Counted from the first letter of the stretch, positions 36,740 to 49,699 are shown. The stretch: 64,000 nt of DNA from Protea cynaroides (GCA_028583415.1 CM053267.1:13835769-13899768); one strand, 5' to 3'. The notes: generated by a model not told the origin, from the sequence alone. Program-made: numbers and translations.

Positions 36740-37470
36740 ATTATGATGTTACCCAAAACACACACACACACACACTAATTACCCAAGAAAAAAAAACACA
36801 TTTCCCCCACAAGTTAAAGGTGTTTTAAACATCACATAAATTTGGAACTCCAATATAATTTTTTTTATCCTCGTTTATAACTCCATTTATATTATTTTTT
36901 TCCTCCATCAACTCCCCAATAACATAAGAGAGCATTATTTAAAAATTATAAAAATAAAAATAAAAAAAGAAAGAAAAACTGTTGTTTCTCTCAAAAACTC
37001 AAATCCAATTAATTCCATAGTCTTCCATTTCCTCACGCAAAAGGTGTGAGTACTGAGTACTATTAAACAATTGAAAAACATAGGTGTGCCATCTCAAGAG
37101 CAAGACCATGCATGGATTCGAAATTACCCAAACTTTCACAGTTGCTCACGTTTTCTAAAGACAATTTTAATTGTATTTTGCTGATAAATAAATATGAACC
37201 AAAAACCCTAGAAGCTTGCTATCTTTCGTGTCAGAGTCCATGCTTTCTAGCGCAATCCTCGGCCACTTTTCTCTTCTCTATCAGCTCTTTACCTTCCACT
37301 ATATACAAGGATTATTAAGGTATCTTCCTTTTCATTAGCCCATCATTACTTATTCACCATCATTTGTGCTTAACTGGTTCGCTCCCCTACTCCTAGGATC
37401 TCCTTCTTAGGAAAAACATCTCAATTCTAAACTGTTGTCTTCATTGGCTTGAGGACATTGATTACCTATT
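36740..37470. other. Intergenic, no gene seen
   Basis: AT-rich; a short (CA)n at 36755-36773 and A-rich runs near 36940-36980. The open frame at 37112-37318 has no recognisable motif and is not called. Confidence 0.55.
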
Positions 37471-37473
37471 CTT

Positions 37474-38890
37474 TTTTTCTTTCTTTTTTTATATAGGCAT
37501 AGATCATTTATTGGAGGGGAAAAAGAGGGGGAGGAGGGATTTACATGTAAAGATGTAAATGGATAGCCGAAAATCCAAATTCGATTAAAATTCACATTCA
37601 TTTAAAAGAATCTGAATCCTAACAATCGGATTCGGATGCGAATTCAGATAAACTAGTTCAGAGGCGAAGACGGATTCGGAAATCACTCAAACCAAGCGGA
37701 TATAATCCGCTCAGAACTGTTTATGTATATATTTATTTTATTAATACAAATTGTCATTACTCTCTACATTTACATAGGAAAGGGAGTGAGACATCAGGGT
37801 CGATGGGATAATCGAGAGACTTGACAGCTGTTATTTATTTTAATTATTTATTGTATTTTGATGGGAGTGGGGAAGGCTTGACAGCTTTATTTATTTTATT
37901 CATTTATTATATTTTGATGTTTATGCCATTTCCGCTTTACCGTGAAATCATGAATGGATTTGTGGAGGAAGCCAGAAGGTTCCTTGCAAACGTTAGAGCT
38001 TGGTTATTTCTTTGGAGTTTCTCAGATTGAAGAGGCCACGAGAGTGAAAGATGAGGGGAAGAAATGGCCGAGAAAAGAATAGTTTCATTCCATTGAGCCA
38101 AACTTCAGAAGCTTGATCGATAAAAGATTTCCATTTTAGGGTTTCTTTCTCCCTTAAACTCAATTGATTTCTCAAAATCATGGAGGAGCAACAACATAAG
38201 GGAAGTAGGGGGTATTGTCAAGGGGCAAAAATGAAGACACTCTTGGGAAACCCGGCAGCATCAGCCCTCTCGAGTGTTGTTTCCTTCTTTGTGATGTTGT
38301 TTCCTTCTTCCCTAAATGTTATTATAATAATAAATTCCTTCTTCATTCCTACAGTTTCGTTTCTTCTTCTCTTCCTCAATTCCCTTTTTCAATGCTTTTT
38401 CACTTTCACTGTTGAAATATGTTTTATATTTTATTTTCGGACTGCATTTCAGCAAGGGCTCGAAGCCTTTCCGTTAACCTGAGTTGTGGTCATTTATCAG
38501 ATTCGAATCGGATTTTCTCTAGATTTTTGATTAAAACTTGAATTTGAATTCGAATTTCTGCTATTTAAATCCAACGGATTTCGGATCGAATTCAGATAAT
38601 GTATTTGGTAAAAGGATTAAAATTTGGATAGTGGTCCATCCGCTTCAAATTTGATCCATTTACATCTCTATTTACAAGCCTCAAAGATGCACCAACACAC
38701 CACCAGGTGGGCAGGCAATGGCTCCCCCAGAGGAGAACCTCACCAAGGAGGAGCCAAGCACCCAAAGACCACAAACAGACAACAACAGAAGGAGGAGAGA
38801 GGGGGGGGGGGTCGTGGGGGGGACCACCCACCAGCCACCCCTATCATGGGTTACAATTCAGGTTCGAGTGGAAGACCAAATGCTAACTTT
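37474..38890 (-). mobile_element. 3' tail of a LINE-like element (minus), split by a hAT-type element
   Basis: Read on the minus strand, 38890-38679 plus 37539-37497 is followed by AATAAATGATCTATGCCTAT and then an A-rich tail (plus-strand T run at 37470-37490). A poly-A tail after a G/C-rich 3' region fits a non-LTR element. No coding domain was read in this piece, so the class is an inference. Confidence 0.35.
37548..38670. mobile_element. Non-autonomous hAT-type element
   Basis: Terminal inverted repeats TAAAGATGTAAATGGAT (left) and, reversed, TAGAGATGTAAATGGAT (right). They are flanked by 8-bp direct repeats TTTACATG (37540-37547) and TTTACAAG (38671-38678), one mismatch. Both subterminal regions are rich in ATTCGGATT/AATCCGAAT-type words. 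No transposase; the interior (37740-38480) has no recognised gene. Confidence 0.75.
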
Positions 38891-39301
38891 TGGTAGAGGA
38901 GGTGGATTGGAATGTCAAGGTTTTACATTTATCAATCACCTCCTTACGGATACCTTAGAACAATATGATCCCTTGAACAAGCTTTGTTACAGAAAATCTT
39001 GTTGTTTCTCTATCTCCAAATGTGGGATATAGTGGCACAGAAGGCAAGCTTGGCCGCCTTCCCAAAGTTTCCTTCATCCTTGAAGACTTTTGGATCCAAA
39101 TTGCTTCATCAATGACAGAGATTGATCACTTATTCTTTGGTTGTGACTTCTCCAAAAAAAATCTGGCAAGGGTTCATACCCTGTTCCATCCTTTCAAGGT
39201 GAGTGGCTATGGATTAAAAGATGTTTCAAGGGGAAGTCAATCTATGAGCTGGTAGTAAGAATGGCTTTCTATGCTTTTGTTTATCATATTTGGTGGGAAG
39301 G

Positions 39302-40215
39302 TGATGTAGGCTGATTTTGGACTTATGGAAATAACGGATCGGGAGAGTGGATTTATACAAAATCAAAGGAATCAAAAGGGAGGTGAAGTGCAGAAATAGA
39401 TTTTGAAATTTTTTAAAGGTAAAGAAAGAAAAGGATATAATTGATGGAAGTGAAGGTGGGATGACTTACTTCTCTTCTAGGATGTAAATCAACTCCAAAG
39501 GTGGCCTACAACTCTTCTAGGAAGTAGGTGAAGAATAAAGTTCCAACTCTTCTAGGATGGAATGAAACTTCTTCAAGGTTTCAAGGGATAGGAAAACTTC
39601 AACTCTTCAAGGTTGAAGTGAAACTCTTCTAGGTTTCAAGATGAACTCTTCAAGGTTCAAAGGAAAAAATAAACTTCAATCCAAATTTCATTCACCAAAT
39701 CATCTTCTTCTATTATACAAGAATAAGCCACTATTTATAGGCTTAACAAACATTAAATAATTCAAAATAATCTCAACTATCCTTTATAATCCTAAGGTTG
39801 AGATTGTACATAGAGAAAATAAAAAAGAAATATAAATGATTTAAAAATTTTCAATACATAGAAACTTGTCCCAATGTGTTGATTCTTGTTCCAAGGCATT
39901 GAAACATGTCTCAATGTGCATTGATGCAAGCTCCAAAGTTTTGATATAAGTTCACATGTCATGATGCAAGCTCCAATGTATAGAAGACTCTAGAAACATT
40001 GAATAGAAAATGTCACCTCACTCTCCACGAGAGACTTGAAAGATCACCAAAAAAGGACTGGTTTCAAGGAACAAGGACCAGGTTCATTGGTTCTTTTGTA
40101 GCTTGGTTCATACCTTGGTCTTAAGCCAAATAATTTTGGGTCAAATGGGCTTGGTGGGCTTAGGCCTTGATGTAATGATATAATTGTTGAACATGGATGC
40201 AATTGGGCTGCATCA
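39302..40215 (-). mobile_element. Solo LTR G2 (914 bp) inside the LINE remnant
   Basis: Plus-strand edges TGATGTAGGCTG and GGGCTGCATCA form short inverted ends. A perfect 5-bp duplication GAAGG flanks it (39297-39301, 40216-40220). The minus-strand TATA box CTATAAATAG is at 39740-39731. No internal region, so it is a recombined solo LTR. The sequence is shared with G1 at 26936-28027, including repeated AACTCTTCTAGGATG words. Confidence 0.88.
39731..39740 (-). promoter_or_regulatory. TATA box of solo LTR G2
   Basis: CTATAAATAG on the minus strand, conserved in G1. It sets the orientation of the G family as minus. Confidence 0.55.
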
Positions 40216-40500
40216 GAAGGAAGTTTGAGAAGGTGGACAACCTCTTCCCACACCTTTAGCCAAATATGGAGCTCTATTGATTTTTGAGATCAAGTCAAGT
40301 GTTAATCATCTTCATGCTTCGGATTAGGACACTGATATGATCAGGCACATTGTTGCATCGTGGGCTTCCATATTAGACAAGTCTAGCTTGATTTGTTTCT
40401 CTGGTTTATGGAGCTGGTATCCCATCTTCTTTTCTGCCCTGGCGGCTTTCTATGTATATTCTCTTCTTTTTACTAATAAATTTTATTTACCTAAAAAATT

Positions 40501-42599
40501 TTAGTGTTATAGGCTTAAGTACATCATCAACATTGTTTAGAGACCCTTTTTCAGCATTTATGGTTTCTTCTCTGCGTGGGTAATAGTTTCACAAGCAGCG
40601 TTGAGTTTAAGAAGCCAGAAACCTAGAACTTAAAATTTGATACGTGCTGCAATTTTGTCACTCATTAGTGCTTTCCTTGTATGGTATCAATCCACTCATT
40701 TCTGTTTTTCTGGTCTCTTCTCGGAAAATGTGAGATCTTAGAATGCAAAAGATAATAGATCCTTATACATAAGCTGTTAGAGATTGGGTTGAGGCATGAG
40801 AGGAGAAAAAGGAAACAATAAGAAAATTCTCAAAGCTCACTTTCGGGAGTATTCTCATCATATTGCTGTATGTTAGTATGGGAGGTAATCCATAACTTCA
40901 TAATTGATTCACCATGGACTCAAGCACTTATACACAATTATACATAGAATATTAGAATAATATTTTTAGAGTTAGCATTCAGACCCCCGTCCATTGGCAC
41001 ACACACTCGCTTTAGTTCGTATATCCCCATCTTTCTTTTTTTAAGAATCTGTAGAAAGGATCTATATGAAATAGGAGGGACATAAGTAAGACTCATAACA
41101 CATCTATTGTTGCCTTGATGACTTCCATGAAAATGCTGTTAAGAATCTTCTTGATGATATCTATGTATCCTTTCCTCATTGGCCAGACCACACTACAAGA
41201 TTATAATAGAATGCTGCAGATTAATTTTGACACATGAACATAATTTCAATCCAATCCCAAAGGAATGGGTCATGATTAGCTGTTTTTTACACTTAAAATA
41301 TGCTAAAATACCTACTCAAGAGTTATAAATTTCTGTAATGGATGCAACTTCTTTAAATTTGAGCAGAAAGCAGGAAAAGAGAAGTATTAAATGCACACTA
41401 ACGGAACAAAACATCGAGTGAGAGTGGTTTAGGTCAAGACTTACATCCTTAATACAGTGCCTGTCAAGCAGTTGATATAGCCAAGCTTTTTTCTGTCACT
41501 CATTATACATAGACTTATGGCTCTGCAAATTTTAGTGGAAATGTAGAAAAAAATTATTAACATCAATCAGTGCAGTTTCATATATAGAAAAACTCTTCAG
41601 GACAAACAGGGAAACAGGAAACTAATATTTTTCAGCTATATCTCCGACAAGTGAAAATCACAGCAAAATAAACTATGTATGTTATAAAAAATTTAGAATT
41701 ATAATTTAAAATTGCAGATCTTCTTCTCGTTTTTTTTTTTTTTTTTTTTTTTTTTTTTGTGGGGTGGGTGGTGGGGGGTGCTAAATACCATTGCAGATCA
41801 TTCATGAGAAATTGCAGACCTTAAGGTTAGTTTTAAGAAGTTTCAAATGACCTGAAAATATGCATTTATGGAACACATTTCAGTTCATGATACTAGGGGG
41901 AGAGAGAGAGAGAGAGAGATCATAGAGGGATCATCTGGATGTTAACAAAGAAAACTAAGTGAATCTTTACAAGAAAGTTGCCAAAAAAATCATGTTCCAT
42001 AATATCAAAATTCACAGAAAACAGATTTATCATGATAAAATGGGAAAACTAAATTAAAGGGAAAAATAAATAAATTAAAGTTGTAAGTCTAATGAGTGGA
42101 TTAGTTGAACTCTACACCTTCCCTCTCCCCCTCCCCTCAATTAATATGCATCCAACAGAAATTCCGGATAGAAAAATATCATCTTCTAATATTTTCTCTC
42201 TTGGAAAAAAAAATATAGTAAACTTAGAATCTGAAAACATGAACCATAGTATTATTACCCTAATATCATGAGTAAATCTTAAAAATATATAAGATGATCC
42301 CAATCACATGGAATTGTATATCGACAGAGAAAAAGAAGGAATGAAATCAAATAATCTTCTCCGATTACCCACCATTAAATATTAAGGTAACTCATTTCTT
42401 CCTCCTATCAGGGTTTTTTTTTTTTTTTCTTTTTTTTATCAGAAAAACAATAAGCAGTTTTAAGCATGAGACCACTTCAATCCTTGCTTTCCCACCATAT
42501 TTAAGGAACAGTGGATATACAAGGGATGATAGATCAAACAGACGGCCCTTGAACAACTGATGAACATGAAGAGAGAAAGAGAGGATTGTCTGTGCAAGT

Positions 42600-42633
<34 letters not shown>

Positions 42634-43493
42634 TACAAAATGGAAGTGAAAGGCATTCTTTCTTTCATGTGTACAGACAAGAAAGGCTATTGTTTTCAAC
42701 CATGGAATTCAAGCTTCATGCCTTTAGTCATCGTATATCATATATTCTTACACCCCTATGGTTTTAAAATAACTTCTCATCGTTAAATGTTCAAAGATAA
42801 GGAAAGGTTTATCAAAATAAATAAAAAATACAATAATGAGGAGAACGACGGTCGGACACTCCACTTGTTCTCTTTTTATTATAAATAATAGTAATAATTT
42901 AATAACTCTATAGAATTATAGATACAGAATCTGACGACCCTCTACTTGGGACTCTTGGAGATCATGTGACTTCGAGCCTTTTTCTCGTTCTTTGGCAGGT
43001 TGTCCATTTCTCTCTCTCTTTTACTTTCTTCCACTCTCCTACCCCTCCGTGATTATCTTTAATTGTTGACCACTGTTAGAGACTGTTAGAGACTGCACTG
43101 ACTGCTATATTGGTAAACATATTCATAGCTATTTTATTCCTAAGCCAAAATATAAGGGTGTTAAAATGAACCATCGATTTAGAATCCAATCTTTTAAATC
43201 AAACTGTTGAAACGGATTATAAATGGTTCGATCTGATTTTAAAAAAATAGAACTGTTTATTTAAACGGTTTGATTCTGATTTTAAATATAAAACCGTTTA
43301 CTTAAAGGGTTCAATTTTGGTTTCAAAAACAAAACCTTTTATAACCTACTGTATGGAAAAATTAAACCGAATAAAACTGAAGGCATATTTCATAAAAATA
43401 AATTAAAATTATTTTAATTACCTATTTCCTTTAAATTGTAAATCTTCTTTCGTATATGATAAAAATTGTGCTAATGCCTTCCCCTATTCCATG

Positions 43494-43534
<41 letters not shown>

Positions 43535-44001
43535 ATCACCTTTCCGGCAATGAAACCATGTAAAAGTCGAATGACCGAATTCAAAATAATTGAATTCAGT
43601 TAATAATCAGTTTTGATAAATATTTTGAAATTGTTTAATAATCGGTTCGATTTTGATTTCAATCCATTATACCCTAATACAGAATCGAATCGAACCATTA
43701 AACCAAAACCACACCCTTTAAACCTGGCCCTTTCCTAAATCCTACGAAATTTAATGTGAGAATGAAAATAGAATTATCTCCTTTCATTTAGCACAACCTT
43801 ACCACGAAGTCCTTCTCCAAGGTGGGATGACTTACATGAAACAATTCCCCTTGAATATCATATTAAGTGTCAATTGCGTATATTCGGATTGACAAATTTT
43901 AATTTCTTTTAATTAGGTAACCGTCAATTTAAACCCCGACTTGAGTCATAGCATATGGGCCAATAATTTCTACATCAGCTTCCCATACGGCTTTTGGCAA
44001 C

Positions 44002-44004
<3 letters not shown>
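40501..44004. other. Gene-free, low-complexity intergenic region
   Basis: No conserved coding pattern on either strand. Simple repeats: poly-T at 41730-41758 followed by a G-rich TGGGGTGGGTGGTGGGG; GA repeats at 41900-41918 and 42600-42632; CT repeats at 43497-43531. A segment at 43160-43700 contains scattered GGTTCGATTTT and AAACCGTTTA words in both orientations, perhaps a decayed inverted-repeat element. Confidence 0.55.

Positions 44005-44071
<67 letters not shown>
44005..44071. repeat. (AT)n microsatellite
   Basis: Uninterrupted TA dinucleotides. Confidence 0.95.
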
Positions 44072-44225
44072 CTTCCTATATATGAATGCGTACTAACCAA
44101 AAAATAATATTAAAAAAAAAAAAGACGATGGTCAAGATATTCCATACAATTGTTCAATTAGAGTCAGTTTATTAGTTTCATGGTTAACGTAATGAGACCA
44201 AGTTGACCTTGGGATTAGAAGTGCC

Positions 44226-44227
44226 TA

Positions 44228-44307
<80 letters not shown>
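44226..44307. repeat. (AT)n microsatellite flanking a TIR element
   Basis: TA dinucleotides ending exactly at the terminal repeat of the element at 44308. A shorter (TA)n block flanks the other side (45619-45638). Confidence 0.92.
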
Positions 44308-44310
<3 letters not shown>

Positions 44311-45613
44311 TTCAACTACCATCCATAATAGTTTTGAAACATCACCTACCACTCACAATATTCAAAAAACATCAATTACACCCAAGTAACTGACGGAAAA
44401 GACTGAAATCACTGTTAGACATTTTTACCCTTTTGTTTTTTTTCCATCATAATGAAATTAACAAATTTATTGTATCTCTGAAATGCACAAATCAATGACT
44501 GAAAAATTATATCAAAAAAAAAAATGCCTGAAAGGTACTAGGTTTTGTGCAACAATCGAGAAAAACAAGGGTTGTCGAAGGTGGGTTCGTTGTTGTTCAG
44601 TGAGCTTGTGGAGAAGAACCATCTGGAGATCAAAGACGATGGTTAGGGAAATGAAAGACAACCGGACCAAGTTCAAGAAGACGAAACAGAGGAAAATTTT
44701 CAAAGCGATGTAGTCGGCGCTAACCTAATAAAAGGGGGAAGATCGATATTTTCGGGCCAAAGGCATCAGTGACGCTGAACTTGCAGCAGATTTAGGAGCA
44801 GGACTAGCCAAGAGAACAGCGATTCCGTGCTGAAGAAGGAAGCCATGGAGAAGAGCAAACAACTCTTACCTTTAGAGCGATTCGAAAAAATCTCTGAAAC
44901 CCTTCCTTCTTTGCTCTTGATTTCTAACTCTTCTCTCATCTTCCCTGGTTTGAGGAGGATAATATTCCAGGTTTTAGGAATGAGTGGATTTTGCAATTGC
45001 AGATTCTTGATGGAGTTTGAGGAGGATAATATTCCCTTGTTCTTTAAATCATCTAGGAGGCATCGATTAACTTGAAAGAACCAATTGGTACCAGTTATTC
45101 GGTTAATGCCAACACTTTTGTTTCGAATTCTGATGGATCCAGGGGAGAACCTTCGTACCAAACTGTATGATCCAGGGGATTAAGTTTTTCTTAGTGATCA
45201 ATGCTTCAAATCTGCTAGAAATTCCAGGTGCCCGAAATCCTGCTATTTTCATCATTTGGCTCTCCGCAAAACCTTCGATGATGAGGTTTGATGCACAGAT
45301 TCGAGAATGGCATAGGCATCAACGAAGATGAAGAGATGCACAAAGAGCATGAAGCTTGATATCGTCGTCGGCGAAGAACACTTTCAGAGCAATAGGGTTT
45401 TTTTACTGTTTTTAAAAGAACTTGAGAGAAGAAGAGGGTATTATTGACCATTTTAAGATTGATTTTAGATGACATCAGGAACTAACGGTATATGTTTAAT
45501 GGAGTGGATCTATTTGATTAACGGTGGTAAATGTTTGGGTGGTAGGTGATGTTTTTTGAAAGTTGTGGGTGGTAGGTAAAGTTTCAAAACTATTTTGGGT
45601 GGTAGCTGAAATT
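44308..45613. mobile_element. Non-autonomous TIR DNA element inserted in a TA microsatellite
   Basis: Long inverted ends: left AATTTCAACTACCATCCATA then ATAGTTTTGAAACATCACCT; right, reversed, AATTTCAGCTACCACCCAAA then ATAGTTTTGAAACTTTACCT. Similarity extends about 90 bp. The flanking TA repeats hide the target duplication; a TA dinucleotide is compatible. The interior has plus- and minus-strand open frames of 60-130 codons without recognised domains; GAGGAGGATAATATTCC occurs twice (44953, 45020). Confidence 0.75.
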
Positions 45614-45639
45614 TATTCTATATATATATATATATAGGA

Positions 45640-46800
45640 AAAGGTTCTTGTGCGACAGATGGAGCTACGGCACCACCCCTCTCTGTCTCTCTCCTCCCCT
45701 ACTAATGGATCTGTTGTTGCTCGTTCCCATTAGTGGGTATAGGCAACGGCCCATTCAAAGAGCCGCCTGTGCCCTATATATGCTAGCATCGCTGAAAGGA
45801 TGATAAAAGTTTCATCGACAAAATTGGATGGATAGTTGAATATTTTAGTGAGAAGCCTCGATGACCATAGACAAGTTTCTTCACTTGTGATTATCACCAG
45901 GAAGGTAATCACTCTTTTTCTAGTTCATTTATTGTAATCTAGGTTGTTTTTTAAGAAAAGATCTAAGATTCTATGTTGTAAATGTTGGCACTTGTAAATT
46001 GTTGATATTTATTTATTGTAACTTGTCAAGGGGTTTGACAAGAGTGGAGTTATTTCCCTAGTTTAAGCCTCTCTTTTTTTTCTTTTCTTTTTTTTAAGCA
46101 AAATTTATTGAAAAGCAGGAAAACTATGTACAACCTGAAAGGGGCAAGAGAGCAAACAACAAGAACAAGGAGCAAACAAAATGAACACCCGAAGCATCAT
46201 TAGTGTATTGGCAAACTAGTTTAAGTTTTTGTTTGAATTAAAGCAGGTGTTGTAGCACATGGACTGTAGGTGCAATCAAAATTGAGTAGTGTATTGGGTA
46301 ATATACGAAATCTTGGTTAGGGTATTGCCTCATAGATTAGCCTTTACATATCGTGTAAGTGAACTACATTATCACTATGTGTTGTGATTGTATGTTGTGC
46401 ATATAGAGTGTTTTATTTGTAAGATGGGCGTGCACACTGGGTAGCTTTACCACAGGGTTATGTTGCCTATGGTTGAGAGGCAAGGTATGTCACATGATTA
46501 TGATTGTGTTTGGGCAACCAATAAGGGCCAGCTCAAGGTAGCACAACACATCATAACTAAGGACATATCAATGATAGGGAAAAAATTTGAAGGCACTGAT
46601 TCACTCCCCTCTGAATGTCAACTTAGGATTCAAACTGAATATAAGAGAAAGATACTATCATATGTAACACCAAATGCTCTCTATCCTATAAATTAAGGTA
46701 CATTTTGGTGTAACCAAATTGGCAAAGTAAGAAGTTCTTGGTAATCTAAGGGAAACACCATTGCTCTCTATTACTTTATTCTTTCTTAATAATATTTGCT
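45640..46800. other. Intergenic with transposon scraps, no gene called
   Basis: 46073-46130 is T-rich, and on the minus strand a purine-rich segment ends in TTCAATAAATTTTGCTT plus A runs, like a LINE 3' tail. 46210-46440 resembles part of a copia LTR (AGTAGTGTATTGGG, GGTTAGGGTATTGCC). An open frame at 46460-46696 has no motif I recognise. Confidence 0.4.
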
Positions 46801-47841
46801 TGCTGTTAATAGCGTATCCTACTCACCAATGAAGACATGGCACGTGTCCTGACACGTGTCATTTGTAAAGAAATTCTACTTCTTCAAGGAGACTAAATGC
46901 ACATCACCATGTGTCGGGTCCGCAAGTACTTAGCCTATAGTTGTGGGAATCTTATTGGCAGAAGAACTCTATCGACACTCCACGTGGGAATAGGAAAGGA
47001 GTCTAGAGGCGTACTCTGGATCACCACCTCCACCGTCAATGATGCTCATTGGACTCCTAGGAGTACGGGAGACATGTTGACTCCCAGTCGTGAGATCATC
47101 ATCCAACGGTTAGAGAATATAACCGACTAAAGCCCTCAGGTGGCGGTTACCTACATTGACTCCACAGCCTTAATGGTGTATCTGGTTCCAACTAGACATG
47201 CTACAAGTTTATATAAACACTCGATAGTCACAGGTAACAGGACACTTTTAAATCACTCTAAGAGTACTCAAGCCTTACCCCACTCTTTAAGGAGATTACG
47301 ATCTTTCATAGTCTCTATACTACTTGCTCAGTTACTGACTTGATCATCAGAGTGGCCGCCAGACTACCCAATTTGACCCTCGGTGATCCTTCTTTTGTTT
47401 CAAGAGATGGGACATGCCAGCAATACCGGTTTCAGCAACAACAGTTTGGCGCCCACCGTGGGACCCATTTGAGTGTATTCTTGATCATAGCTTAACTACA
47501 ATATCAGAGATGGTGAACACATGCAACAACAGCCGTGGAAAGAACACCCGGGTGAAACGAGACTTCATCTTGTCATTAAGAGCCTATCGGGAATGATGGA
47601 GCTTCCGTCCCATCAGCCTCCAATCCTTTGTTATGCCGATGCCCACAACTGCAAACCCGGGAGAAAATATACTACTCAAGAACAGTTGAGAGCCATCTCG
47701 GCCCAGTTACCTGCTATTGCCTAGTTGATCATGTCGGCTGGGGCAAATAGAGACAACTAAGTTCCGACAACTCTCCCACTACAACCATGGCAGGACCTCG
47801 TAGGACCGACCGTCTAGACACACCCATCATTCCAGGAGATC
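46800..47841 (+). mobile_element. Element J: 5' LTR end, primer site and start of the internal region
   Basis: The interval up to GTTTCAGCAACA (47440) looks like the right part of an LTR and is followed by TTTGGCGCCCACCGTGGG (47445-47462), a primer-site-like sequence. Downstream 47480-47836 is frame-broken sequence that may be the start of gag. The left end near 46800 is approximate. A Tat/Ogre-like Ty3 lineage is possible from the LTR end and primer site, but I have no protein evidence. J is cut at 47841 by element O. Confidence 0.45.
47445..47462 (+). other. Element J primer-site-like sequence
   Basis: TTTGGCGCCCACCGTGGG, four bases after a CA end. TGGCGCC is the expected complement of a tRNA 3' end. 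Which tRNA is not assigned. Confidence 0.5.
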
Positions 47842-48114
47842 TGTCACACCCCAATTTCGATTGAACCAGAAGTGTGAGTAAACCGGCTCTAAACTACGGT
47901 TCACACCAGGATCTCAATAGACCGTGTCAACCAATCATTCCCAAGCAGTCTAACTTAATCAGAGAATAATACATAGTAGCGGAATAAAAAATAAATGAAC
48001 TGAGTACTATGTTGTAATTAAAATAAATATTTAAATTATTTCATCATTCACAAAATTTAAATAATAATTATTACATTGTATTAAAAGAAAATAAACCATC
48101 ACTGAAGGAAAACA

Positions 48115-48237
48115 CAGAATGAGCACTCGCATGATGCATCATGCTAGTCCTCTACAGTCTGTGTATCCAGGGCAGCCACCGTACTGTAAGCTGGGGCAGT
48201 CATAAAGTCTTCCACAGTATACCCTGCATCAAGATCT
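48115..48237 (-). other. LTR coding-like segment, element O copy
   Basis: Minus strand reads DLDAGYTVEDFMTAPAYSTVA, continues ALDTQTVED, then a stop, then HDASCECSFCVF. It is preceded by a long T run and AG (TTTTTTTTTTAG), an especially good splice-acceptor match. Confidence 0.5.
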
Positions 48238-49323
48238 AAAAAAAAAATAGAATATATTCGGGTGAGCTCACAACTTAGCTCAGTAAGTACAAGACCAATG
48301 CAACACACAAATGCATGAGATAACATTACAATTTGGGTCAGGTAAAACTTGCAAAAAGCTATGGTAAGATTTGGCGACCACCGCACCTCCATGCACGAGA
48401 GTGTGAGCACACCCAACAGTCAGGCAACAATCCACACTACTGTTGTTGCCCCACATCACTCACTCCAGTATAGAGATAGAGCTAGAGTCTGGCAATCAGG
48501 TAACAATCCACACTACCGCGTCCTCCCTCTGATACCCTACACCGTATCAATACCTAAACCCCTATTGGCAAGGGCTTGCAAGTGGGTTACGTTTCTAACC
48601 AGTCTTAAATGTCAATACAATATCTATGGCCCTACCCCATCACGATTCCTTACGACATAGAGATAGGACTCGAGTCTGGTGGACAGGATGAACCATAATC
48701 CCACGTCCTCCCCCTGATACCCTATTCGCACCAAGCCCGGTAAGGTAAACGATGATATTACCCTACCCCAGCACAACTCCCTACGACATAGGGATAGGGC
48801 TCGAGTCTGGTGAGCAGGATGAACCACAACCCCACGTCCTCCCCCTGATACCCTATTCGCACCGAGTTTGCTAAGGTAGAAGGCGATACGAGAAAAGTGT
48901 TAGTTGTGGATATATCCAGGGCTCACTCCCCTTCACATTCCACACACTAACTAAAAACATACACATGCCTAACATCTAACATCCTAGAATATGAAATGCA
49001 TGATTAGATAATAGCAAAAGAAACAACTACATGGCATGTGAATATGCACAAACACCAAGCAATTCAATTTACAAATAGATTTAATCACAAAGGTTTATTG
49101 TTATTTAATTAATTAAAGTTTGGGGTCTTGTCCCTTACCTGTCACGTGATAATAATTTCGTACAGCGTCACAGGATCTACTCACGCTGTCTACAAGTCCT
49201 ACATAGTCATACCTATATGTTAGAATTCATTTATTAAAGTTAGAATTCATTTATGAAGGTCACAACTGGTCAGACCCATGTTTGGTCAAGCAAACAAGAC
49301 TCGAAAGGCATACCGGTCCCAGT

Positions 49324-49353
49324 ATACCGGTCTCAGTAGAGTGAGACCGGTAT
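49324..49353. repeat. LTR hairpin, O type
   Basis: ATACCGGTCTCA and TGAGACCGGTAT form a perfect 12-bp stem around a 6-base loop. Related ACCGGTAT words continue to 49425 and from 57671, and again at 58220-58345. Confidence 0.85.
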
Positions 49354-49699
49354 GGTGCCACCGGTATATACCGGTTGTGGTACATACCGGTCTAACTGAG
49401 TGAGACCGGTATGTGCCTGCGGTATTGTCACACCCCAATTCTGCTCCAACCAGAATGGTGTGATGAACCGTCAAACCAACGGTTCAACCAGGATCTCACA
49501 ATAGGTTATCCCACATATGATAAACCAAAACACATTCCACATTAATCAGAGGTAATAAAATAAATAGCGAAAGTCTTACAGATAATGAACTAAGAATCTA
49601 ACTGTGATAACCATGAATAAATATCAAATTATTGTTAAATCAACTGAGACATAATTAAATAAATATCAATTACATGTCTTTAATAAAATCTAAACAAAA

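Larger units (their letters stand above)
38900..40500 (+). pseudogene. LINE (L1-type) ORF2 C-terminal remnant, split by solo LTR G2
   Basis: Reading across frames gives the zinc-binding tail of plant L1 reverse transcriptase proteins: IDHLFFGCDFSKK near 39120, EWLWIKR/FKGKSIYELVVRMA near 39200-39265 and FYAFVYHIWWE near 39270-39298. G2 then intervenes, followed by IWSSI and FEIKSSVNHLH near 40265-40310, and 3' sequence to about 40500. Several frameshifts. The element is 5'-truncated, as usual for LINEs. TIGG-type catalytic RT motifs are not present. Confidence 0.7.

Noticed and set aside
37112..37318. Small protein gene
   Set aside because: No motif, no splice or promoter context, and AT-rich; likely a chance open frame.
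44766..45161. Protein of 131 residues in the TIR element
   Set aside because: The opposite strand is open too (44827-45075) and no domain is recognised; left as part of the element.
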